Of a DNA stretch of 13,116 nt, positions 1-5,597 are shown one piece after another (the stretch's first letter is position 1; each line of letters begins with the position of its first letter). Source of the stretch: JANLQB01 sp043735935 (GTDB taxonomy: Bacteria > Verrucomicrobiota > Verrucomicrobiia > Chthoniobacterales > Chthoniobacteraceae); the NCBI GenBank assembly GCA_043735935.1, contig JAYTDO010000563.1:1-13116 (forward strand). The letters are read 5' to 3'. Both the position numbers and the translations under genes were made by a program. Below the pieces are notes generated by a model. That model had not been told where the DNA came from and did not search any database. It worked only from the letters and a program-made list of their open reading frames with translations.

Positions 1-140
1 TACCGCACGCAGGCGCAGGGTGTGGTGTGGGGGTGTGGGGACGCGGCAGGCAACGCCTGCCCGTCGTTGCATGTGGCCGGCGGCATGCTGCTGGCGCTGC
101 TGTTCGTGTGGCCGTCGATGCGCTGGTTTCCGGCTGAACA
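1..140 (+). other. Fragment resembling a PAP2-type phosphatase (partial, uncertain)
   Basis: Frame 1 is open from the left edge and its codons end almost always in G or C, as in real coding sequence. It contains NACPSLHV followed by a hydrophobic stretch (GGMLLALLFVW). A PSxH motif at the start of a membrane helix is typical of the PAP2 phosphatase superfamily, including its inositol-phosphotransferase-like branch. The second family motif, a histidine a few residues before an aspartate, is not seen. After about position 140 the frame stays open but turns low-complexity and no longer resembles the family. If real, this is a short internal or C-terminal piece whose start lies outside the window. 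It runs opposite to the urea genes and seems to belong with the glnS-like start that follows. The family call rests on about 25 residues only. Confidence 0.3.
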
Positions 141-630
141 CACACACAGCGCGCTCGATAGAATCCGCGCTCACTTTGCTGCCGCGCGCGCATGGCCCAC
201 GACCCTTCCAAAGACAACGCACCACCGGTTGCACCACCGGTCGCACCATCCGCCGCCAGCAACTTCCAGCGCGGCAACATTGAGCGCGACCTGGAGTCCG
301 GCGCCCTTGCCGGACGCCACTTTGGCGTGCTGCATCGGCGATGCGGACGGCGGTCCGGGTGTCATCGGCGTCCTTTTCGCCGGTGAGCATGACGGGGATC
401 TTGAGCCCGGCGGGATCGACGTAGAGGAAAATGGCGTCCTCTTTCCAAGCGATGAGGAGGAGCGGGATGTCCGGCGAGGCGTTGCCGGAGAGGGTTTCGA
501 CCAGGGAGGCCCGTTTGGTGTCATCTTCCTCCAGGATCGCTGCCGCGATGATCTGCCGCGGCGTGTCGGCGGCGTGAATGCGCGTGGCAAGTGCGACGAA
601 GGCGCAGAGGATGAAGAGAACGCGGGCCAT
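1..630 (-). CDS. urtB: UrtB, urea ABC transporter permease: N-terminal part only (UrtB-like from 630 down to about 334)
   Basis: The ATG at 630 opens a protein with a signal-like hydrophobic start (ARVLFILCAFVALATRIHA). A periplasmic segment follows with AAAILEEDDTKRASLVETLS and, near residues 56-85, PLLLIAWKEDAIFLYVDPA and a V-M-L-T-G stretch. UrtB permeases carry just such a periplasmic N-terminal domain (short helices, then a strand-rich segment ending in a TG motif) before their transmembrane part. Position directly downstream of urtA, same strand, supports the call. The resemblance stops at about residue 99 (position 334). The frame stays open to the window edge, but the residues there are Cys/Arg/Pro-rich and look like antisense of another gene. 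No transmembrane permease domain is present. It is either an intact urtB misjoined to other DNA or a truly truncated gene. Confidence 0.6.
   Translation of the reverse strand, partial: MARVLFILCAFVALATRIHAADTPRQIIAAAILEEDDTKRASLVETLSGNASPDIPLLLIAWKEDAIFLYVDPAGLKIPVMLTGEKDADDTRTAVRIADAARQSGVRQGRRTPGRAQCCRAGSCWRRMVRPVVQPVVRCLWKGRGPCARGSKVSADSIERAVCVFSRKPAHRRPHEQQRQQHAAGHMQRRAGVACRVPTPPHHTLRLRAV
135..164 (+). promoter_or_regulatory. Possible sigma-70 promoter before the glnS-like start
   Basis: TAGAAT at 159-164 matches five of six bases of the -10 consensus. TGAACA at 135-140, 18 bases upstream, is a moderate -35. A GATAGAAT -10 followed by a short GC-rich leader is a look I associate with betaproteobacterial promoters. 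Transcription would begin near 171, about 20 bases before the ATG at 192. No Shine-Dalgarno site is visible in that leader. Confidence 0.3.
192..326 (+). CDS. glnS: N-terminal start of a glutaminyl-tRNA synthetase-like protein, cut off by a junction
   Basis: From the ATG at 192 the frame gives a short proline/alanine-rich tail and then ASNFQRGNIERDLESGALAG at about residues 22-41. This fits the pattern that opens bacterial class I glutaminyl-tRNA synthetases (SNF-x-R-x-I-I-x-x-DL-x-x-G). In the family it is followed by the RFPPEPNGYLHIGHAKS signature, which is absent here: after GRHFG (residues 41-45) the strand becomes the exact antisense of the urtB coding sequence. A 12-base unit (GCACCACCGGTT) repeated in tandem at 219-242 encodes the APPVAPPVAP tail. 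The gene is therefore visible only as its first 45 or so codons. The identification is by eye and rests on about 22 residues; chance similarity in GC-rich antisense DNA is the main alternative. Confidence 0.35.
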
Positions 631-653
631 GAGGTGCCTAAATACGGGTGTGA

Positions 654-728
654 GGGGCGGGACACGTGATGTGCCCCGCCCCCCGATGCCGGTTGGTTCG
701 GCACGGCGCGGGAGTCCGCGGGTGCCGA
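654..728 (-). promoter_or_regulatory. Two hairpins in the urtA-urtB intergenic RNA
   Basis: In the minus-strand transcript, just after the urtA stop, the arms at 722-728 and 698-704 (TCGGCAC and its complement) pair around an inner stem (716-720 with 707-711, CGCGG). A second hairpin pairs 671-682 with 654-665: twelve base pairs including one G-U pair, with a 5-base loop at 666-670. Neither is followed by a T-run, so they are not classical intrinsic terminators. In ABC transporter operons, hairpins after the binding-protein gene commonly protect its mRNA or limit read-through to the membrane genes. That role is an inference here. The pairing itself is read directly from the sequence. Confidence 0.55.
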
Positions 729-735
729 GGGATGA

Positions 736-2016
736 TTAGTTCGAGGCGGTCTTGGGCTTGAAGGTGCCCTTCAGGAAGGGTTCGCCGACGACGTCTTTGA
801 ACTCTTTGAGGATCTTGAACTGCCCATCAGCCTTGGTCTCTCCGATGAACACGTTCTTGGTGAGGTGATGGTTCTTTTGCGTGGTCACCGTGCCGCCGGG
901 GCCGTCGAAGCTGATGCCAGACTCCAGTGCGGCGACGACTTTTTCCACGTCGAAGGATTTGGCCTTTTCCACTGCGGCCTTCCACAGGTAGACGCCGTCG
1001 TAGGAGAGGACCATGGGCGAGCAGGTGACACGGCCTTCCTTCTTCACCCCGTCGGCCTTGGTGGTCTTGAGCCAGGCTTGGAAGTCGGTGGTGAACTTCT
1101 TGTTCGCGGGCGATTTGATGGACTGGAAGTAGGTCCAGCAGCCGAGTTGACCGACCAATTGCTTCGCCGGGAGTCCGCGGAACTCGTCCTCGCTGATCGA
1201 GAACGATACGACCGGGCAGGACTCGGAGGTGAGACCGGCGGCGGCGTATTCCTTAAAGAAGGGCACGTTGGTGTCGCCGTTGAGGGTATTGATCACGCAG
1301 GCTTTGCCGCCCGAGGAGAACTGTTTGATGTCAGCGACGATTTGCTGGTAGTCGGTGTGGCCAAAGGGCGTGTATTTGCCGGCGGAGATGATCTTGCCGG
1401 ACTCGTCCTTCTTAAAGCCGCCGCCGATGTTGTCGATCGGGACGCCCTTGGAGAGGAGATACTCGAGGAGGACGAGGTTCGTCGTCTGCGGGTAAACGTA
1501 GTCGCTGCCGAGCAGGTAGAACTTTTTCTTCCCTTGGGCGAGCATGTAGTCGACGGCTGGCGTCGCCTGCTGGTTGACGGCTTCGGCGGTGTAAAAGATG
1601 TTCTTGGACATCTCTTCGCCTTCGTACTGAACCGGGTAAAAGAGCAGGCCTTTCTTTTCTTCGAAGACGGGAAGGACGGACTTGCGGGAGACGCTGGTCC
1701 AGCAGCCGAAGGTGACGGCGACCTTGTCCTGATCAAGGAGTTGCTTGGCTTTCTCCGCAAAAAGAGGCCAGTCGGAAGCGCCGTCGACGACGACGGGCTC
1801 GATCTTCTTGCCCATGACGCCGCCTTTGGCGTTGATCTCGTCAAACGTGAAGAGGAGAACATCGCGGAGCGAGGTCTCGGAGATGGCCATGGTCCCGCTC
1901 AGGGAGTGGAGGACGCCGACTTTGACGGTCTCCTCCGCTGAGGCGGTGGTGATGGCGGTCGCGAGGACGGCAGAACCCGCAAGGGCGATGCGTCCGATGG
2001 ATTTCAGTAGTTTCAT
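736..2016 (-). CDS. urtA: UrtA, urea ABC transporter substrate-binding protein
   Basis: This is the periplasmic receptor of the high-affinity urea uptake ABC transporter UrtABCDE, usually made under nitrogen limitation. The 426-residue product has a typical length. A signal peptide (MKLLKS, a hydrophobic core, ASA cleavage near residue 27) precedes KVGVLHSLSGTMAISETSL, the usual start of the mature protein. Further family hallmarks are DEINAKGGVMGKKIEPVVVD, the FGCWTSVSRKSVLPVFEE block near residues 103-120 and the LLFYPVQYEGEE segment that follows it. These separate UrtA from branched-chain amino-acid and amide receptors of the same fold. urtB follows on the same strand about 105 bases downstream. 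No good Shine-Dalgarno site precedes the ATG at 2016; instead a foldable leader ends right at it. I did not find a -24/-12 sigma-54 promoter. Confidence 0.97.
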   Translation of the reverse strand: MKLLKSIGRIALAGSAVLATAITTASAEETVKVGVLHSLSGTMAISETSLRDVLLFTFDEINAKGGVMGKKIEPVVVDGASDWPLFAEKAKQLLDQDKVAVTFGCWTSVSRKSVLPVFEEKKGLLFYPVQYEGEEMSKNIFYTAEAVNQQATPAVDYMLAQGKKKFYLLGSDYVYPQTTNLVLLEYLLSKGVPIDNIGGGFKKDESGKIISAGKYTPFGHTDYQQIVADIKQFSSGGKACVINTLNGDTNVPFFKEYAAAGLTSESCPVVSFSISEDEFRGLPAKQLVGQLGCWTYFQSIKSPANKKFTTDFQAWLKTTKADGVKKEGRVTCSPMVLSYDGVYLWKAAVEKAKSFDVEKVVAALESGISFDGPGGTVTTQKNHHLTKNVFIGETKADGQFKILKEFKDVVGEPFLKGTFKPKTASN

Positions 2017-2017
2017 G

Positions 2018-2065
2018 TGTTTGGTGTGGTTGATGTTCCGAGTGCCGGAACGGGTGCACCAAACA
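2018..2065 (-). promoter_or_regulatory. Structured 5' leader directly upstream of the urtA start codon
   Basis: Nine-base arms at 2057-2065 and 2018-2026 (TGTTTGGTG on the transcript and its complement) pair perfectly. They enclose a second hairpin with six-base arms at 2046-2051 and 2035-2040 (GTTCCG/CGGAAC) around a 5-base loop. The outer stem ends one base before the ATG at 2016, so folding would hold the ribosome entry region closed. The palindrome GGTGCACC (2053-2060) overlaps the outer arm, so a DNA operator is an alternative reading. No known riboswitch class is recognised. The base pairing is seen; a role in regulation is inferred. Confidence 0.45.
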
Positions 2066-2126
2066 GGGGAGCCTTAAGCGCGGCGAAACACTTGGGAGGG
2101 AAGCCGCGCGCGGGCGTGAGATGGAG

Positions 2127-2159
2127 AGTTTTCCGGCCAGAAACAGGGCCGGGAAAACT
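2127..2159. repeat. Imperfect inverted repeat upstream of urtA
   Basis: AGTTTTCCGGCC at 2127-2138 is mirrored by GGCCGGGAAAACT at 2147-2159, with one bulged base and an 8-base spacer. It lies about 110 bases upstream of the urtA start. It lacks a following T-run in either direction, so a terminator is not clear. It could be a DNA dyad for a regulator or an RNA stem in a long leader. Confidence 0.4.
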
Positions 2160-2190
2160 GAAGGGGGGGACTGAAAAGAACCGTTAATTT

Positions 2191-2240
2191 CGAGGCCCGC
2201 CCAGGCCTCGCGAACTCCTCCGGGCCGAAGCCCGGAGGAG
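2191..2240 (-). terminator. Tandem hairpins after the outer-membrane protein gene, likely transcript end
   Basis: On the minus strand, 22 bases after the stop codon at 2263, eleven perfectly paired bases (2230-2240 with 2215-2225) close on a TTCG loop flanked by C and G, the very stable cUUCGg tetraloop type. A second hairpin follows at once, pairing 2204-2210 with 2191-2197 (CGAGGCC). After it comes AAATTAACGG and then a TTCTTTTC stretch rather than a clean T-run. The location is right for a terminator or 3' stabiliser separating this gene from urtA. Confidence 0.6.
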
Positions 2241-2262
2241 ACGCAGAGAAACCGCAGTAGCC

Positions 2263-3189
2263 TTAGAACGCAATCATCATGCCGCCGGAGAAGACGTGCT
2301 CGTTCTCGCTGGAGTCACGAACGTCGTTGGCGGGCTGGGTATTGAAGTCCTTCGTGCCGTTGCCGAGGTTGTAGTAGGTGTATCCGGCATTGACGGACCA
2401 CTTGCCATAGCACTCGGGAATGCAGGTGAGGTTGTAGGTGGCGTTGATGCCGGCGGAGAAGAATCCGTATCCGGCATTGGCCTGATAGAACTCGTTCGAG
2501 CCGAGGCCGAGGGTGAGCGGGAAGCTCAGGGTCACAGGACCAACCGGGACGCTCGGGGCGACGCCGATCTCGTAGTAGACACCTTCGTCGCTGCCGCTGC
2601 CGGCCTTGTTCTCGAGCTCCCAGAGGACCTGGGCGTAGGGGTGGAGCGCGAACGCACCGAGGAGATCGGTGTCGTCATATGACACCTTGAGGTTCACGCC
2701 TTGGAAGGTGCTGAAGCCGTCGTTCGGGCTCAGGAAGGTGAAGTAGCTCGGGGTCACGGTGAAGTTCTTCGCGAACGTCACGGCGACACCAGCGGTGAAG
2801 TCGAATTCATACCACCCACGGGTGGAGCTGGCGCCGATGTTGCCCTTGCCGTTGCCGGAGGCTTCACCTGCGTCGGTGTGGCGGGACTGGAAGCTGTTCC
2901 AGATGCCGAGGTTGAGGCTCACGCCGCTGACGAATCCATCGCTCTTGTAGAGGTTGAAGTACAGGTCGGCGTAGGGCTCAAGGATCGCGCCCTGATTCTC
3001 GAAAATGACGCCACGGGAGATATACTGCGAGACGATGTTGATGCCGAGGTCGCCAGTGATGCAGGACTCTTTGCACTTCTCGACGACTTGCTTCATTTCC
3101 TTGGCGTCAGTACCGGCAAAGCTAACGGACGGGATCACGAGGACCGCGGCGGTGAGCGCACCGAACTTGGCAATGATGTTGTTGGACAT
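2263..3189 (-). CDS. Outer-membrane beta-barrel protein, putative porin (TorF-like family)
   Basis: The 308-residue protein has a signal peptide (hydrophobic residues 8-22, likely cleavage after SFA near residue 25). The rest is rich in alternating hydrophobic/polar stretches with many Tyr, Phe and Gly, and it ends in phenylalanine (GGMMIAF), the classic C-terminal signal for insertion by the BAM machinery. The early segment GDLGINIVSQYISRGVIFEN resembles the TorF-type putative porins (a strand followed by Y-x-S/F-RG). The exact family is recalled, not searched. Two Cys-x3-Cys pairs, at residues 39/43 and 256/260, could form disulfides in the periplasm. It lies between a helicase gene and urtA on the same strand, with its own hairpin terminator and a candidate promoter. 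Passage of urea or other small nitrogen compounds is a context-based guess. The start at 3189 gives a complete signal peptide. Confidence 0.75.
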   Translation of the reverse strand: MSNNIIAKFGALTAAVLVIPSVSFAGTDAKEMKQVVEKCKESCITGDLGINIVSQYISRGVIFENQGAILEPYADLYFNLYKSDGFVSGVSLNLGIWNSFQSRHTDAGEASGNGKGNIGASSTRGWYEFDFTAGVAVTFAKNFTVTPSYFTFLSPNDGFSTFQGVNLKVSYDDTDLLGAFALHPYAQVLWELENKAGSGSDEGVYYEIGVAPSVPVGPVTLSFPLTLGLGSNEFYQANAGYGFFSAGINATYNLTCIPECYGKWSVNAGYTYYNLGNGTKDFNTQPANDVRDSSENEHVFSGGMMIAF

Positions 3190-3250
3190 TGTAGGTTCTT
3201 TCTTGGTTTGGTTTGTTTGGTTTTGGTGAGCCGACGATGCGGCGATTCGC

Positions 3251-3279
3251 GGGTTTAGCAGTCAGCCTGCCACCGGGCA
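3251..3279 (-). promoter_or_regulatory. Candidate promoter of the outer-membrane protein gene
   Basis: Read on the minus strand, TTGCCC (3279-3274) is followed after 17 bases by TAAACC (3256-3251), preceded by TGC, an extended -10 arrangement. The -35 keeps TTG; the -10 is weak. Transcription would start near 3244, giving a leader of about 55 bases before the ATG at 3189. That leader is purine- and CA-rich with only a loose AGAAAGA ribosome-binding-like stretch. Confidence 0.35.
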
Positions 3280-3289
3280 AATACTTTTT

Positions 3290-3315
3290 TGCGAATAGTA
3301 AAATAGGCGAATAGT
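3290..3315. repeat. Pair of 9-base direct repeats upstream of the outer-membrane protein gene
   Basis: GCGAATAGT occurs exactly twice, at 3290-3298 and 3307-3315, with an AT-rich 8-base spacer (period 17). The pair sits just upstream of the candidate -35 at 3279-3274, in the AT-richest part of the 293-base gap 3190-3482. Spacing near two helical turns and position upstream of the promoter suggest binding sites for an activator. The rest of the gap (3316-3482) shows only a possible 6-base-arm stem around 3357-3382 and no gene. Confidence 0.45.
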
Positions 3316-3482
3316 GACGGGCGGTCTCTCTGTGTAGACATTTTGGGGAGTTCGAGGCTGGCGTCGGATTCGGTCGGCCAGCGGGCTCAACGTGGAGCAA
3401 AAAGTGCATGATGGTCGCGGGAAATGCCCAAAGTTCGCCAGAATCGTGCCGACCTTCGGCGATAGGTCCGGAGCCGTGAGCG

Positions 3483-5465
3483 TCAGACGATCTCGACCGG
3501 GCACGTTGGCAGGGCGCGGAGGAAAGCCTGGCCGTAGTTCTTGGTGAGGACGCGATTGTCCAAGATCACGACGATGCCGCTGTCTTGCCGTGTCCGGATG
3601 AGCCGACCGACCCCCTGGCGCAGTTTGAGGATGGCTTCGGGGAGGGAGTACTCGGCGAATGGGTCGCCGCCGTTGGCCTCGATGAGCTCGAGCCGGGCTT
3701 CGATGAGGGGATGATCCGGGACGGCGAAGGGAAGCCGCGTGATGATGACGTTGCTGAGCGCCGCGCCGGGGACATCGACTCCGCTCCAAAAGCTTTCCGT
3801 GCCGAAAAGGACGTGCCGGTCGTCTTTCTTAAACTCGGAGAGGAGCCGATGCCGTGGCATGCCTTCGCCCTGGACGAGGAGCTTGTAGTCGAGGTCGTCG
3901 AGGCGTTCGCGGAGCTCGGAGGCGAGCGCCGTCATGGTCTTGTAGCTCGTGAAGAGGACGAACGCGCGGCCTTTGGTGAGGCCGACGAAATGAACGATCT
4001 GCTCCGCGAGTGCGGCGTCGTAGCCGGCATCGCGCGGGTCCGGCATCTTTTTGACGACGAAAAGCCGCATCTGGCGCTCATAGTCGAAGGGGCTGCCGAT
4101 TTGGCGCGCCTCGACTTCGTCAGCGCCGACCCGCCGGCGAAAATAATCGAGGTCTTCGCTGCCGACACCCAGTGTGGCGCTGGTCATCACGCAGCAGTGG
4201 TCGTCGCGAAATAGAAGGGCGCGGAGGTGCGCAGCGACATCCACGGGGGCAGCGTTCAGCGAGTGGAACTGCTGGGCCTTGCCCGTGCGTTCGATCCAAT
4301 ACACGTGGTCGTCGGCTTCCTGTTTGAGGAAGGTAGCGAGGCCGGCACGAGCGTCGCGTACCTTTCGCCCGAGGTCCTGGAGTTCGCTTTTCGTGATCTC
4401 ATCTTCGGTGAGGCGCACGGCCTGCACCACCATCGCCTGGAGTTTGGCGAGCGGGGTGGTCAGGGAATCCTCGACGAAATCGGGTTGCCGGACCCGGAAC
4501 TCACGACCCTTCTTGAAGTCGGCGCGTTGCCCGATTTTCTCGAAAAACGAATCCGATTGTTCGAGGAGACTGGCGACTTCGCGCACGCCGTCCGGGTTGC
4601 GGAGGACCTGGAAAAGGCCCTTTTTTGTTTTGGGGTTGTAAAGGCGATGGAGGGCGTAGCGGAGCCCGTATTGCGAAATGCCGAGGCCAATCTGTTTCGC
4701 CGCGACCTGCTCGACGGTGTGCGCTTCATCGAAGATCACGAAGTCATTGGCGAAAAGGTACCCGCTGCTGTTTTCCTCCTGCTCGGCCAGGCCGCCGAGG
4801 TTCATGAAGAAGAGGGTGTGATTCATGACCACCACGTCGGCGCTGACGAGCCGCTTCCGGGCGCGTTGGTAGGCGCATTTCGGGTTCGTGCCGCACGATT
4901 TGGTGGTGCAGATGTGCGCCTCGCTGCACACCTGCGCCCAGACGGTCGGGTCGGGCTCCACGGTGAAATCCGAAAGCGAGCCGTCCTGTGTGGTCTGCGC
5001 CCACTCCCAGATGCGGTTGAGCTCTTCCATCTCGGTCGAGGTGAAAAGATCACCGGCGTGATTGCGGGCGCGTTCGAGGCGCAGCGGACATAGGAAATTG
5101 GCGCGGCCTTTCCAAAGCATCGCCTCAAACTCAAACGGCATCAGCGCCTGAACGATCGGGAGATCCTTAAAGACGAGCTGCTCCTGGAGGTTGATCGTAT
5201 AAGTCGAGATGACGGCCTTCTTTTTTTGCTCATGCGCCCAGAGCACCGCGGGAATGAGATAGGCGAGCGATTTTCCGACCCCCGTGCCGGCCTCGACCAC
5301 GAGATGCCGATTCTCCGAGAGCGCCGAAGCCACCGCGACGGCCATCTCCTGCTGCTCGGTGCGGACCTCGAAGTTCTTCGCCGAACCGAGAAGGCCCGAA
5401 GGCGAGAAAATCTCCCGCACGCGCTCGGGGAAGCTGTCTGGAAATGCGGTGGCGGGAGCGATCAT
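3483..5465 (-). CDS. dinG: DinG/YoaA-type ATP-dependent DNA helicase with iron-sulfur cluster (XPD-like, superfamily 2)
   Basis: This helicase unwinds DNA 5' to 3', probably resolving structures such as R-loops or forks during repair and replication. The 660-residue chain shows EAGTGVGKS (Walker A, residues 58-66) and FDEAH (motif II, about 245-249). Four cysteines match the DinG iron-sulfur pattern: C126 and then C186-x4-C191-x5-C197; C180 is an extra cysteine. The C-terminal helicase half has GTESFWSGVDVPG and QGVGRLIRTRQD (motif VI, about 617-628). No exonuclease domain is fused at the N-terminus, unlike Bacillus DinG. No cas genes are nearby, so this is not the CRISPR-linked CasDinG. The start at 5465 gives a full N-terminus. 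The gene is divergent from lptF across a 132-base gap. Confidence 0.93.
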   Translation of the reverse strand: MIAPATAFPDSFPERVREIFSPSGLLGSAKNFEVRTEQQEMAVAVASALSENRHLVVEAGTGVGKSLAYLIPAVLWAHEQKKKAVISTYTINLQEQLVFKDLPIVQALMPFEFEAMLWKGRANFLCPLRLERARNHAGDLFTSTEMEELNRIWEWAQTTQDGSLSDFTVEPDPTVWAQVCSEAHICTTKSCGTNPKCAYQRARKRLVSADVVVMNHTLFFMNLGGLAEQEENSSGYLFANDFVIFDEAHTVEQVAAKQIGLGISQYGLRYALHRLYNPKTKKGLFQVLRNPDGVREVASLLEQSDSFFEKIGQRADFKKGREFRVRQPDFVEDSLTTPLAKLQAMVVQAVRLTEDEITKSELQDLGRKVRDARAGLATFLKQEADDHVYWIERTGKAQQFHSLNAAPVDVAAHLRALLFRDDHCCVMTSATLGVGSEDLDYFRRRVGADEVEARQIGSPFDYERQMRLFVVKKMPDPRDAGYDAALAEQIVHFVGLTKGRAFVLFTSYKTMTALASELRERLDDLDYKLLVQGEGMPRHRLLSEFKKDDRHVLFGTESFWSGVDVPGAALSNVIITRLPFAVPDHPLIEARLELIEANGGDPFAEYSLPEAILKLRQGVGRLIRTRQDSGIVVILDNRVLTKNYGQAFLRALPTCPVEIV

Positions 5466-5555
5466 GAAAACGGGCGCGCATCATTCGTCGCGCTACGCGC
5501 GGAAAGGAAGCGGGGATTTTCGGATCGGGCGCCGGTGCGATCGCCGCGCTTTCTA

Positions 5556-5584
5556 TTGGCTTTCATGTCGGCGCCGCCTTAAAT
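5556..5584 (+). promoter_or_regulatory. Candidate promoter for the lptF operon
   Basis: TTGGCT (5556-5561) and TTAAAT (5579-5584) are separated by 17 bases; each matches four of six consensus bases. The predicted start near 5591 leaves only about 7 bases before the ATG at 5598, which itself has no Shine-Dalgarno site, so the message would be almost leaderless. It lies in the 132-base divergent gap with dinG (5466-5597); no clear promoter facing dinG is seen there. Confidence 0.35.
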
Positions 5585-5597
5585 CCCCGGTCCCGAA

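Noticed and set aside
22..669. 215-residue + strand open frame across the left end
   Set aside because: Only its first part looks coding (PAP2-like). Beyond about 330 it is antisense to the UrtB coding frame and has no family character, so it is not one gene.
171..704. 177-residue minus-strand frame over the urtB start
   Set aside because: Ser/Pro/Arg-rich, frame-shifted shadow of urtB; the MARVLF frame carries the signal-like start and UrtB features.
865..1941. 358-residue + strand open frame opposite urtA
   Set aside because: Exact antisense of a certain UrtA gene in GC-rich DNA; Gly/Val/Asp-rich composition with no recognisable motif.
2017..2190. A sigma-54 (-24/-12) promoter for urtA
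   Set aside because: GG and GC elements at the needed 10-base spacing were looked for near TTGGTGCACCC and not found.
3262..3789. 175-residue minus-strand frame spanning the end of dinG and the gap after it
   Set aside because: Arg/Pro/His-rich frame overlapping dinG; no start signal and no family resemblance.
3483..5465. CRISPR-associated CasDinG
   Set aside because: The protein has the standard DinG iron-sulfur cysteine pattern and no cas genes or CRISPR repeats lie in the window.
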